From positions 1 to 58,762 of the forward strand of contig CAKVBV010000004.1 in assembly GCA_934725535.1 (NCBI GenBank): a stretch of DNA of 58,762 bases. The letters run 5' to 3'. The translations under genes were made by a program, and so were the position numbers. Shown in pieces: positions 20,601 through 28,645 of the stretch. The notes under the pieces are model-generated. The model had not been told where the DNA came from and made no database searches. It saw nothing but the letters and a program-made list of their open reading frames with translations. Every line of letters starts with the position of its first letter. Within the stretch, counting starts at the first letter, position 1. Source of the DNA: an uncultured Bacteroidales bacterium. GTDB taxonomy: Bacteria; Bacteroidota; Bacteroidia; Bacteroidales; Paludibacteraceae.

Positions 20601-23600
20601 GAAGCGTGATGCATGTGTCGCGTACATCGGCAGCCTTGATAGTCGGTGTCATATAGCCTTCTGCCGGCTCAATAGCCAAGGAGTCAACGAATAGCCATGC
20701 ATTGTCGCAGCCCTCTAACATCAGTGCCACTTGTTTGCCTGCGATATCCAATTTGCTCAACGGTATGACAACTTTTTCCCAACCGTAGTTAGATGCCTTC
20801 GTCAGCACGTCGGCATAGTTGGTATAGGTGCCATCATTGTGATATCGTGTAAAATACACCATCTCGCCCGGTTTGTACTTCTCTATGAGTTGGAATGTGC
20901 TGATACCTTGTGCGCTATCCACTACACCCACGCTGATAGTTGCTCTCGGAGAAGTCTCATAAGTAACAGTATTCCGGAGTGAGATGTAGTCAACGCGAGT
21001 GTTGTAGTAGTTGCTGGTATAAGCATTACCCGAACGCATATAGAAACTGATTTGCTTGTCATTCGGATTGAGAATAAGCGGAAGGATGACTGTTGAACTG
21101 TCAACCTTTGAAGTGGCATACGTTGGCGTACTCATCTTCAGGGCATAGGAGGTGGGATTACCCACAGGGTCCATGGAATATGTAACCAGTGAGGTGTTCG
21201 GTACAATAAACGGATAACTGGATGCATTGCCTCCTCCGCTTGCCGTAACAGTCAGGGCAGGGTGAATGAGGTTACTGCTTGATTCGGCAACAGGTATAGA
21301 TTTCGTGCCTTGCTCATCTTTCCTGAAAGTGAATGTGTAGTAACCCTCAATCACATACTTGGTGTTGAATGTTACCGATCCTATCCAGTCACTTTGTACA
21401 TCGCCACAATCCGTACGTACCTCTACGCTATACAGTGTAGAATGGTCAAGTCCGGTAAGTGTAAATGTATCCGGAGTCGTGATATCCACGATATGCGAAG
21501 CCTTGGTCGTCATATTGGTAACACGTGCCTGCCATTTGGTATCTGTTTCGCTATACGGAGTGATGTGGATATCAGCCGTTGAATAAGCCACATTGTCTGC
21601 GCTAAAGCCCAGAGGCTCATAGCATGTAGGTATAGGGCGAATCTTCAGGTCATCAATATGAATAGTAGCATAACTTTTCTCACCGGTAATTATCTTGCTA
21701 ACGAAAGCGATATGCTTGTATTGCTTCAGTGGAGCCTGTGCATACTTGGCATCATTGAGATTGAGGAAGAAAGATGTCCACTCTTTATCACTCGTTGCCG
21801 TACACGTATCCAACGGATAGAATGTATAGTACGTAAGACTATCGATGTTCGTCATTTTGCTGATGCTATCCAAGTCTTCTACCAAACCAATGATTACAGA
21901 ACCTTCTGCAATAGAAGAAGATTTTCTGGCTGCAAAGGCTATCTGTAGCGGGCTCAAGTCATCGATATCAATTGTAGGAGTGGCAAATACAGTTGCAAAA
22001 TTGTCGCTTTTGTTTCCGTAAAGTATCACATAGCCTTCTCCTGAGCGTCCGTCTCCTGCTTTTAGTTCAGGATAATAATATGGAGACTTTGGATTTGTGT
22101 ACCTGCCATAGTAGCATGGAGGCAGGCCTCCATAGTCGTAATACTCATCGAAGTTGTCGCTGAATGGGATATGCATCATCACGTCGCAGTCGGTGGTAAC
22201 GAAGGCTGTACCGTACGCCCATGCGCTCTTCTCAGTATCGCTGCACAGTGATTGCACATACGCATAGTAGCGAGTGTTGGGTTTGAGGTCTATGAATACG
22301 GTACGTTTGCCATTGACGGTACGTTTGATGATATTCTCCGAGGTGGCGATTTTTGCTTCTTTTTCCTCATCGCCGTATTGCTCGGTAGATATAGCCACAT
22401 TGTACTTGTCTGCCAGTCCTTCCCAACTCAAGGCAAATGAGTTTTTAGTTACGTTGTCTATTGACAATGAGTGTGCTACTTGGCAACTTGGAATATCTTC
22501 AAAGTACAGTGTGTCCACAAAGATGTGACCATTCGTTCTGCCAAGCGGTTCGTTTATCAATACCACGTATTTTCCGCCTGCGCCCTTGCCGTCGGTACCT
22601 TTATAGGAGTCCAATGGCACAATACAGGTGGTATTCTCGGCAGCATTGAAATGCACGGTATCAATACGTGTGACAGCATTCCAATCGGACGGGTCGTCGG
22701 TGATACCTACGATGAGAGAGTAATCTCTGCTTGCAATGAACTCGTATTCGGTTGCATCACTGCTGGGTACTACACGACAATGCAACTGGTAGTTGCTAAT
22801 GTTCTTGCCTTCAGGGAACGTGAGCCCGTGTGTGATAGCATACGAGGTGGCACCGTCTTCTTTGTGGCTGAAGAGTTGCAACATATAGTCCAGTTCTCCG
22901 TCGAATGTCGTCATGGTAGCGGCAGGTATATATTCCGCATCGGCACCTTCTTTGACGTTGCCTATTACCCAATAGTCTGTGAGTTGTTTCGTATTCTCCT
23001 TTGTTTCATCATATTGGCTGAAGCCGTCATGGAAATCCAAGATGCTTACATCGGGTGTGAGTGTCTTGAAACTATTGGTCTTCCAAGCACTCATCTTGCC
23101 ATCGCATATCGTGGCTACAGCCACATAGTAGGTAGTCCTGGGCTTTAAGTTCGTGAGCGGAGCATACGTTACCTGTTCCAAACCATCGCCCACTATCTTG
23201 GCTTCGATAGAGTCTTCCGGCATAACGCCTTCGTCCATTTTGGTAATGTCGAAAGGTTTGTCGCTCAGGTAGTATTTCCACGCATTGTCGATACGCAAGC
23301 CCGAATATACACGTGCAGAGGTGTCCGTGATACGTGAGAACGTTACCTTAGGAGCCGCGCAACTTGCCAACGATACATTGATGTTGTCCAAGTACAATGT
23401 CTGTGAGTTGTATGCTGTTCCTCTGCTGTTCCATATCATGGATGTACGGAAGGCGATATAGCGTCCTTTTCCCTGATAATCTTGCATAGGCACTTCAAAG
23501 GCAATAGCCTTGTTGCCACCGTTGGCACCGGTGCCGACCAATCCTTTGACAGAGTCCAAAACCACAAAGGTGGACAGGTCTTCGGGGTCGTCCATCACAC

Positions 23601-26600
23601 CTACAATCAGGGCTGCGCTTGCTGCACCCTGCACGTTACCTGTGATGATGAGTTGTTGCAGGTCTTCATCGGAGCAATCCAAGCGGTTCATAGCAGCCCA
23701 AACAGGTGCTGTGGCAGAACTGTGTTCCAATTTCAAACTGTTGAGACCATCGGCTGCATACGTTTGGTTGAGAGGTGCTTTCTCCGCATACTTGGATTCC
23801 GAATTCTGTCCATTTGTACATACATAAGGGAAATACTTGCGTTTCGTATTAGTGTCTGCCTGACTCAAATCTGTTCCATATTGTCCGTTACCTACAGTCC
23901 AGCAGAGCGGAACGATAGCGTTCTTGAAATAGTCGCGGGGGTTGCTTTCTTTACTTCCCAAGGAAGAAACGACCGTTTTGCCATAACTCTCGAAGTCCTC
24001 TGTCTTGGCATTGCGCGGATTCCAACGCTCACATTCGGTCATAAAATAATCCATTGCCCACTCCGTACCCTTGGTGGATTTGACATAGAAATAGTAAGTA
24101 GTCATCGCTGTCAGACCTTCGGCAATGGCGTACTCTTTGGTTGCTACCCGTGCCGTAGCCACGCGGTCTGCTTCAAGGATGGTGGTTGGGTCAAACGTAT
24201 TCGTGAGTTCATAGTATTTCTTGGATACTATCACATCCCATTTCTCGGAAGTCTTACCCTGCCATGTTACGGTCATACTGTTTGGGGTAGTCTCTTTGAG
24301 CGCGAACTTGAACGGAGCGCGGTCGGTAACATCAAATACCGATACATCGTCCAAGTACACTTCTCCGCCATTTATGGGGTATATACCGAAGGCTATGTAT
24401 TTGCCCGTGCCGGTGTAGTCGGTGAATGTAGCAGAGAACTCCTCAAACTTAGCCTCACTGCCGCTGACGACTTTCGCCGAGTCCACCTTGACAAAAGTGT
24501 ATGCATCGTTGGGGTCAGTCATCACACCCACGTACAAGATTTTTCCTTGGTAACCTGCTTTTGCGTAGTACGTTACTTTCACATCTTCTAGCGGTGTATC
24601 CAGCAGTGGCATAGCCACAAATGTACCATAACCTCCTAAACTGGTGGAGGCTTCAAGTGCATAACTATTCTTTGGTGAATGCGAATTGCCACCTGTCAAG
24701 CAACCATACCTATAGGCATTGGTGCTGGGTGTACCAAACCAAGATGGTGTCCAGCAGTCGGGGCGCACCTCGCTCGGTTCGCTGTTGCCTGCATCCAGAT
24801 AGTCAAAGTCTTCGGTGTAAGGCAATGGCAAAACATCGGGACAATCGGTTTTGAATGACTTGAGCACCCATTCGGACGTGGTCTCGCCTTCGCATAGAGC
24901 CTGTACGTACACGTAGTAACTGCGCGCAAACTTGAGGTTGCTTACGTTGTAACTGTTGGTGGTCAGAGTCTCCTCGTTGGCTATGTCGCCTGCCTTGGTA
25001 TCATACTCTGCCTCATAGAGCGGAGTAGAGTTGATTTTCAGTTTCCATGCGGTACTTTCTCCCTTGTCCCATGTGATGGCGGCCGTTGTGGCAGTCGCAT
25101 TAATAGTCAAGTTGGACACGGGCGGACATGCACCTAATTCTCTGATAGTGAATGCATCAATATAGTTGTCCGACAGAGTAAGACCGTCTCCCACTTCTGC
25201 CCAACGAACAGCAATATACTTGCCTGTGCCATTGTATTTGCTGAAACTGACATAGTTCCGCTGGTATGTAGGTTGCGATACAAACTCATCTATCTGCTCG
25301 AAGGTACTCAAGTCAGTCGGGTCGATCATCACGCCCACTTGTAAGCGTGAACCCGGGTTGATGGCACCTGTTTTGCTGTAGAACGTTACCTCCACGTTTT
25401 TAATATCCACTTCACTCACCACAGGTGCTACGATATAAGCATCCGCACCTATTGTCTTCTTCAAACCTATACCATATTTACCATCTTTGGCGTACTCGAT
25501 GGAACTGAAATTGCTGTAAAGAGCGGGAATGGTAACTTCATCATTGCGCTCTTCACCGCTATTGCTATACAGCATCCACTTGCTCGGATAATACACAGAT
25601 GGCTTATTTTCCATGGTATAGACTCCTTCGTCCTCCTCAAAATGGAAGGTAGTGGGCAGTTTCATTGCCGCAGAAGTCTGGAACTCCTTGGGTTGCGACC
25701 ATTCGCCTCCTGCAGCCTGTACGGACACAGCATATTTGCTTTGCGTTTTCAGACCGGTCAGTGTGATGCTGTTGGTGGCAGAGGTTACTGCCGTAACATT
25801 CTCCATCTTGTCTGCAAACAAAGGAATCGCCACACCCTTGTTGGCAAGGCGTGTGTACTTCACATTGTACTGTGTAGCCCCTGCGATGGCATCCCAACTG
25901 AGTACGGCAGTCGTGGTGTCCGGTATCACGTGCATGCTTGTGCGTTGTACTCTGCCTATTGTAGGACGTTTTGCAATGGTTACATCGTCAATATGGAAGA
26001 GGTTTATCTTGTCGAAGTGACTCAAGAAAGCCACATAGCGACCATTGCCCTTGTATGATGCCAGACTGACATCAAAGAGGTCAAACACTTTGTAGCCCCA
26101 CACCTTGCAGGTGTCCACGGGTACGAAGGTGGTGATGTCTTCGGGGTCGGTCATCACACCCACGATGATGGATTGTGCCAGTTCGCCTGTGGCGATGTTC
26201 ACGGTACCATAAAACTCTACGTGGCACTGGTTGATATTGAAGTCTGCAGCTTTGTCGGCTATCTCGGGCGATACCAATAGAGAGGTACTACCTGCAGGGA
26301 TAGCACTTCCGTCATAGAAGTTGCCGTTATTAGTGTTATACTTGCCGGCAAACGACACTGCCGCTGTAGCATCCGGTGAGTAGTTGCCGAAGTCGGCTTC
26401 CGACATCCACAAGTGTATAATCGGCTGATAGTCACCGCCCCAGTACCATGAGGACAACTGCATATCCTTGGTGTCTTCGGTGGTTTTCTTCAGGTTGAAA
26501 TGCTCGGTATAGGGCAGATACACCACAGGTTTGATACGGAAGTCCACTTTCTCGCACCAAACGGAGTTCTCTGTCTCACCAAGAGAGCGTATCTGTACGT

Positions 26601-27459
26601 AGTAGTTGCGTCCGCTCAGCAGGTTCTCCACGCGCAGCATCTGTATCTCGCTGTCCACGACCGAGTCCAAGAAGCAGGTCTTGATACCATCCGGGTTGAC
26701 ATTGAGGTCCAGTTCTTCATCGTCAAATACTGCCACCTCAAAACGGTCCGCATCCTTGGAGGCTTGCCATTGAATAGTAGCACCATTGTCGCGTATATCC
26801 AAGAAAGCGAGGTCGTGCGGCGTGGTAATCTGGGGACGTGTACGTACCAAGACGCTATCCAACACGATACCACGACCGATATTCTCACTTGCCTCAAAGG
26901 CAATCTGGTAGTACTCACCCACTGCGGGCAGACTTATCTCCTCGAACTTCCAGTTCTTGATAGGAGATGTGTACTCACTAATCAGATTCCAACTCAAGCC
27001 CTCTCCTGTTCGGTAGTACACACGCAGTGTATCGAAGTCGCCGGTGTACTTGGCTTGTGCATGATAGAAACGCAAGATTGGTTGATAGCCCTTCGAGAGG
27101 TCCATGACAGGCGTTATCAGACGTGTCCGATAGCCTGCTGTCTGTACACTGCCGTTCTTGTCGGGCTCGTTGCGGAAATACGCACGTCCTTTGCCAATAG
27201 CGGCACCATCAGGGTACTGAAGACCGGTAGTCTCCGTCTTCCACGGTTGGCTGAATTCAGGAGCGGTAGTCACCCAATCACCTTGGGCTTCATCATAATA
27301 CTCCTGCGTCCAAGCCGTGGTCTTGCAACCGGCATCACATGTCGGATTGAATCCCTTCTCAAAGCCGTCGGTCATATACACCGTCTGCGCCTTTACCGAG
27401 AAAGGAACCATCAACAACATCATTGTGATGCTCAGCGAAAGTAGCAATTCTTTCTTCAT
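14683..27459 (-). CDS. Giant T9SS-exported adhesin-like protein (4258 aa)
   Basis: A signal peptide (1-24, SVKAQT) is followed by about eleven modules spaced roughly 300 residues. Each pairs a jelly-roll domain of the cleaved-adhesin/MAM-like type with a fibronectin-III domain. The jelly-roll signature is GVMTDPxDxxTFxxVD, then YxGxGKYIAF and YLDDVSV, recognisable near residues 436, 713, 983, 1290, 1590, 1858, 2181, 2540 and 2860, with a diverged one near 3185. A stalk of about 15 short repeats (about 3340-4120) follows, of the form ICEGxxYxFGxxxLTxAGTYxxT..GCDSIxxLxLTV. The C-terminal domain (about 4168-4258; MFDMLGHRMEV, ISDFPSAGVYTVRIS, GRIIVKN) is a good T9SS type A sorting domain. It is the first gene of the minus operon, behind a leader of about 480 nt. 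Adhesion is inferred from architecture. The 3466-aa protein at 38567 is the counterpart. Confidence 0.9.
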   Translation of the reverse strand: MKKELLLSLSITMMLLMVPFSVKAQTVYMTDGFEKGFNPTCDAGCKTTAWTQEYYDEAQGDWVTTAPEFSQPWKTETTGLQYPDGAAIGKGRAYFRNEPDKNGSVQTAGYRTRLITPVMDLSKGYQPILRFYHAQAKYTGDFDTLRVYYRTGEGLSWNLISEYTSPIKNWKFEEISLPAVGEYYQIAFEASENIGRGIVLDSVLVRTRPQITTPHDLAFLDIRDNGATIQWQASKDADRFEVAVFDDEELDLNVNPDGIKTCFLDSVVDSEIQMLRVENLLSGRNYYVQIRSLGETENSVWCEKVDFRIKPVVYLPYTEHFNLKKTTEDTKDMQLSSWYWGGDYQPIIHLWMSEADFGNYSPDATAAVSFAGKYNTNNGNFYDGSAIPAGSTSLLVSPEIADKAADFNINQCHVEFYGTVNIATGELAQSIIVGVMTDPEDITTFVPVDTCKVWGYKVFDLFDVSLASYKGNGRYVAFLSHFDKINLFHIDDVTIAKRPTIGRVQRTSMHVIPDTTTAVLSWDAIAGATQYNVKYTRLANKGVAIPLFADKMENVTAVTSATNSITLTGLKTQSKYAVSVQAAGGEWSQPKEFQTSAAMKLPTTFHFEEDEGVYTMENKPSVYYPSKWMLYSNSGEERNDEVTIPALYSNFSSIEYAKDGKYGIGLKKTIGADAYIVAPVVSEVDIKNVEVTFYSKTGAINPGSRLQVGVMIDPTDLSTFEQIDEFVSQPTYQRNYVSFSKYNGTGKYIAVRWAEVGDGLTLSDNYIDAFTIRELGACPPVSNLTINATATTAAITWDKGESTAWKLKINSTPLYEAEYDTKAGDIANEETLTTNSYNVSNLKFARSYYVYVQALCEGETTSEWVLKSFKTDCPDVLPLPYTEDFDYLDAGNSEPSEVRPDCWTPSWFGTPSTNAYRYGCLTGGNSHSPKNSYALEASTSLGGYGTFVAMPLLDTPLEDVKVTYYAKAGYQGKILYVGVMTDPNDAYTFVKVDSAKVVSGSEAKFEEFSATFTDYTGTGKYIAFGIYPINGGEVYLDDVSVFDVTDRAPFKFALKETTPNSMTVTWQGKTSEKWDVIVSKKYYELTNTFDPTTILEADRVATARVATKEYAIAEGLTAMTTYYFYVKSTKGTEWAMDYFMTECERWNPRNAKTEDFESYGKTVVSSLGSKESNPRDYFKNAIVPLCWTVGNGQYGTDLSQADTNTKRKYFPYVCTNGQNSESKYAEKAPLNQTYAADGLNSLKLEHSSATAPVWAAMNRLDCSDEDLQQLIITGNVQGAASAALIVGVMDDPEDLSTFVVLDSVKGLVGTGANGGNKAIAFEVPMQDYQGKGRYIAFRTSMIWNSRGTAYNSQTLYLDNINVSLASCAAPKVTFSRITDTSARVYSGLRIDNAWKYYLSDKPFDITKMDEGVMPEDSIEAKIVGDGLEQVTYAPLTNLKPRTTYYVAVATICDGKMSAWKTNSFKTLTPDVSILDFHDGFSQYDETKENTKQLTDYWVIGNVKEGADAEYIPAATMTTFDGELDYMLQLFSHKEDGATSYAITHGLTFPEGKNISNYQLHCRVVPSSDATEYEFIASRDYSLIVGITDDPSDWNAVTRIDTVHFNAAENTTCIVPLDSYKGTDGKGAGGKYVVLINEPLGRTNGHIFVDTLYFEDIPSCQVAHSLSIDNVTKNSFALSWEGLADKYNVAISTEQYGDEEKEAKIATSENIIKRTVNGKRTVFIDLKPNTRYYAYVQSLCSDTEKSAWAYGTAFVTTDCDVMMHIPFSDNFDEYYDYGGLPPCYYGRYTNPKSPYYYPELKAGDGRSGEGYVILYGNKSDNFATVFATPTIDIDDLSPLQIAFAARKSSSIAEGSVIIGLVEDLDSISKMTNIDSLTYYTFYPLDTCTATSDKEWTSFFLNLNDAKYAQAPLKQYKHIAFVSKIITGEKSYATIHIDDLKIRPIPTCYEPLGFSADNVAYSTADIHITPYSETDTKWQARVTNMTTKASHIVDITTPDTFTLTGLDHSTLYSVEVRTDCGDVQSDWIGSVTFNTKYVIEGYYTFTFRKDEQGTKSIPVAESSSNLIHPALTVTASGGGNASSYPFIVPNTSLVTYSMDPVGNPTSYALKMSTPTYATSKVDSSTVILPLILNPNDKQISFYMRSGNAYTSNYYNTRVDYISLRNTVTYETSPRATISVGVVDSAQGISTFQLIEKYKPGEMVYFTRYHNDGTYTNYADVLTKASNYGWEKVVIPLSKLDIAGKQVALMLEGCDNAWLFVDSLAIEPAEGYMTPTIKAADVRDTCITLHWNATGAAAYNVYAIDSTKIINDTVFIPYIQDIQNAEPQAIISVKGVKGTSCTVNGLQPGITYSFYVEDAAHAGEWGALSPRRFIATAACEVANGNGYHYGFEPGPNYRNGGSPALSTPDGFTFRFPRSTTATDTVYKIPDCWTLGNSFITYDPTSTGYKNAHPNMILNTADYRYSLSGDGALKLEVPQPTKYNNYTEAYAITPLLDVDMDTAEVVFYARCYYEKTADAKPSSMFYLAGNSGNYSQKVAVGTVSNPADISTYVPIDTVEYDYDVNDILANTVAAEDSFGIRYFQKFAVPLKAAKGQYIVFRQVGYGSIYLDDITVQKRQTPRKPRNLTTLEIDTTSAIVSWKAMEQGGTFTVQYMENASVKDWKSENVKTISGITGSTYEITGLAINKEYVWRVRQDNSDMGTTIFAHHQLFRTNCLPLNPNGYTTGFECNDSDPAYTFYSNAYNEFKQNDCWSYLNHGTSTDMGSSWAYNIPTTNKGIAYSHSGSYGLKLYHNSNNTYQTVAVTPLIDADRGTPGIGFDTLQVSFWACPVPHGNESHKSYKNMTSSKSSDKEAKMVEVGTCTDPDDASTYTVLATCIYQCTDNILPQKSPASAENDYAFQKFTVRLDKATGPYVFFRANKNRILENGTECTSSTMYLDDIRFETLLRCDPVLDATISDLTATSATLSWQNNGGHHFDVQVSTDVTFLDKTKMILDSANVTGSSIALANLDINTKYFYRIKSYCNETEGLYSDWTQTANFTTARVPMYNDNFTSTDVSKQASAYGWTTMTGYAKDIFAGGKLTENTGTGANNNWYRIQNNVIRGMAYRVALYDGYSTGGKDEPDNHQKEDEYSKFWLITPQIAIEKSGAQLVFDAALSTSEYSTSTKGRNIREHERWNTGWDDQFMVIVSDDAGKTWKRENATVWNNETTNDATNAFYRYGIGDYVLTDMSYAPQQICLDLSKYAGKQIKVAFYGENSYQNADYAVHIDNVHINYLVKKTEDLDSMCQFEDIENVIGFSVDGDTAHVGAQHYRRMVLSLDSEIPDTLYTMDVEYREAPIYNYEITVCEGTPFQYMGFNEHSTPGTYRMKLQSKATGCDSIVNFTIRHTPKFETFIDTTICGNASILFGGKEISKPGTYTTTLQAMGGCDSIVTLTLTLKSTPPSIEYASICQGESYTYGGKTYTQSGTYGDTVRLANGCDSIKALILTVYEPVKVNIDTTICEGKSIVIKNDTILKTSGTYVRTTRSLVTGCDSITTWTLHVTPASVNQIEASVCEGETYWFGAKGLTTAGIYRDTVIPDGGCMYINELTLSTNPVKRTSLGTEYINKGETYEFFGETLTATGSYSHTLQSAVTGCDSIVSINLIVLTETTGHESMTVCANELPIVWKGQTITAEGVHQFDTLTTVGTDSTVLLSLHVIDPVKVDIRESVCEGGKYQFGDTTLTTAGAYTRTIPSLLTNCDSVITLFLTITPAKVTMLRDTICEGENYTYNGETLTKAGIYRDTTATEEGCMTITELTLTVNPTLSQVVRESICVGSSFLFGDQELTEEGTYTRTDKSAITGCDSTTTLHLTVLQVTFESIQRQICQGSFYDLNGRKLTEAGTYLDTIRYAQGCDSLITELHLVVVEPTAGEFTANICQGSEYIFGDTTLTTAGDYTRTILNHAGCDSVITLHLIVNEPLRGTKFASFTKGCSYTYNGIPYDKAGNYEVETLKNKNGCDSIITLVLTEAEQGRDTIWAEVCAGQHYVDEHFNTNVVGTHEVEIPQESGCTIIRTLILTNTNNTIAQEASICPGDSYEFYGQNLSKTGTYTETLKGQGEECDTTVTLTLHVLSGDTLYVKDTITTEELPYMYNNEVILPIETTEGVYNDTIEVKSESGECSQIVVLTITVRQADAVDNIGYNSLQIRPNAVRRNETVYIDNEFTASERAEMTIDMFDMLGHRMEVRIPETGAITISDFPSAGVYTVRISTAEQTYIGRIIVKN
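16372..16698 (-). repeat. Block nearly identical to 47253-47577 of the other giant gene
   Basis: The coding segment for NPVKRTSLGTEYINKG through VLLSLHV is almost the same at DNA level as the opposite-strand segment in the 38567-48967 gene. Only a few substitutions are visible over about 320 bp, while the flanking repeats have diverged. The two copies form a long inverted repeat within the window. Confidence 0.8.
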
Positions 27460-27554
27460 AAGCTTGATGTTTTGTTGTTAATAAATTGAGTTGTTATGTT
27501 TGTTTGTAAACATATTTCAGATAAGTTCTTGTGAGAGGGAAAGAATGATACATA

Positions 27555-27610
27555 CAAAGCCGAGACGTGTGCTGCACGCACACCTACCCCAAAGACGTAT
27601 GTCGGCTTTG
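27555..27610 (-). other. Structured segment in the giant-gene leader
   Basis: Outer arms CAAAGCCGA (27555-27563) and TCGGCTTTG (27602-27610) pair perfectly, and an inner GTGTGC/GCACAC stem (27567-27584) stacks inside. It lies about 100-150 nt before the start codon at 27459, within the predicted 5' untranslated leader. No T-run follows on the minus strand, so it is more likely a folded leader element than a terminator. Confidence 0.5.
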
Positions 27611-27869
27611 TTGTTATCATGTTGTATTAGATTTGTCCATTTGTCTGTCTGCCCCTCTTTCCCCTCTCTTCAGTCTCTTTTCTTTCGCCCCTTTTTCTTT
27701 CGCCCCGTCCTGTCTGCCCCTTCGCGTCCTGTTCTTCAGCCCTCCGGTCGGTTCTTTTCCGCCTCTGTTTGTCCCGTTGTCCTCTGCATACTTTCCTCTA
27801 TTAAAACTTGTTATCCCTACCGCCTCTTTTCCCTGATATACAATGCCATCTCTCCCTCTTCAGGGCGGG

Positions 27870-27905
27870 TTCACGAAAAAGGAACCTTTATTTGAACCCA
27901 CCTGA
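27870..27905 (-). repeat. 36-bp leader element, minus-strand arm
   Basis: Read on the minus strand it begins TCAGGTGGGTTCAAATAAAG and ends TTCCTTTTTCGTGAA. It differs from 28363-28398 at one base. It sits in the transcribed leader of the giant gene, where GGGTTCA can pair with the TGAACCC immediately downstream. Confidence 0.8.
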
Positions 27906-27949
27906 ATCCCCGAAAGCATTGCGTTATAATGACTATAACCAACCGCCCG

Positions 27950-27980
27950 CAAAGGTAATGTTTTCCGCTGATATGTGCAA
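27950..27980 (-). promoter_or_regulatory. Bacteroidota promoter of the minus-strand surface-protein operon
   Basis: TTG (27978-27980), 20-nt spacer, TACCTTTG (27950-27957) on the minus strand, followed by CGGGC as in the plus promoter at 28483. It predicts a leader of about 480 nt before the giant gene. Confidence 0.75.
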
Positions 27981-28146
27981 TATGTGGTAGGTAAAAAATG
28001 TATTTTTTATGCATTGTGGTACTATTTTGATAGGCAGGTGTCGGCTGGCTTGTATCGTGTTGGCTTTTTGGGGGTGGGGTGAAAGAGATTATGTGCTGAG
28101 TGCGTCTTTTTATGTCTTTTGGATACACACTGAGCGTATGAAGATA

Positions 28147-28165
28147 ACGACGCGGGACGCGTCGT
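28147..28165 (+). repeat. Dispersed palindromic repeat, family 1
   Basis: ACGACGCG-GGA-CGCGTCGT, an 8-bp perfect stem and a shortened version of the 13558 element, followed by CTCCC. Confidence 0.8.
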
Positions 28166-28212
28166 CTCCCAAACCTTTTACATCCATCTTATCCACTCGC
28201 TATCCACTCGCT

Positions 28213-28278
28213 AATCACATACTAATATCATACTAATCACATACTAATCACATACTAATCACATACTAATCTCATAGT
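28213..28278 (+). repeat. 11-bp tandem repeat, array C (6 units)
   Basis: Four AATCACATACT units, one AATATCATACT and a terminal AATCTCATAGT. It is preceded by two copies of TATCCACTCGC. It lies between the two divergent promoters. Confidence 0.85.
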
Positions 28279-28362
28279 CTTATATCGATGCGGGTTCGAG
28301 TTCTCTGTGAAAGAGAAATGACAGTAGGATGGTTCGTGGTGTCCGTTGTGAGAAATACCCCG

Positions 28363-28398
28363 TCAGGTGGGTTCAAATAAAGGTTCCTTTTTGGTGAA
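28363..28398 (+). repeat. 36-bp leader element, plus-strand arm
   Basis: Matches the reverse complement of 27870-27905 at 35 of 36 bases. It lies upstream of the plus promoter; a partial third copy (GTTCCTTTTTCGTGAACC, 28590-28608) lies downstream of that promoter in the leader. Confidence 0.8.
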
Positions 28399-28482
28399 TT
28401 GTATCTGGAGGGTATATGGTTTCTTTCTATACAAAAAATGATAGTAGGGGCGTGGAAAAATATATTTTTTCGATGCTCTCTA

Positions 28483-28513
28483 TTGCATATTTGAATAGAA
28501 AGTACTACCTTTG
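28483..28513 (+). promoter_or_regulatory. Bacteroidota promoter of the plus-strand surface-protein operon
   Basis: TTG (28483-28485), 20-nt spacer, TACCTTTG (28506-28513), then CGGGC. It predicts a leader of about 125 nt before the ATG at 28646. Confidence 0.78.
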
Positions 28514-28645
28514 CGGGCTACTTGTTGTGTAGCAGAAAAGAAGCGGTGCTTATCGTTCTCATTTTTTTACGGGATGGGTGCGTAGAAATCGTTCCTTTTT
28601 CGTGAACCATACGGGTGGGATTAACAATGATAATCTAATATACTA

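Larger units (their letters stand above)
27460..28645. other. Divergent control region between the two surface-protein operons
   Basis: No convincing gene in 1186 nt. From left to right it holds a structured segment with a long-range stem (27555-27610), a pyrimidine-rich plus strand (about 27630-27870, meaning a purine-rich minus-strand leader), one arm of a 36-bp inverted element (27870-27905), the minus promoter (27950-27980), a family-1 palindrome (28147-28165), array C (28213-28278), the second 36-bp arm (28363-28398), the plus promoter (28483-28513) and a partial third copy of the element (28590-28608). Confidence 0.6.

Noticed and set aside
26500..27444. 314-codon plus-strand frame inside the giant gene
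   Set aside because: It lies antisense to the signal peptide and first modules of the 4258-aa protein and shows no coherent domain.
27491..28236. Short open frames in the divergent control region
   Set aside because: They run through the C/T-rich tract, promoters and repeats, have low-complexity translations and overlap each other on both strands.
28290..28330. GGGTTCGAGTTC resembling a tRNA T-arm
   Set aside because: No acceptor, D-arm or anticodon stem could be arranged around it.
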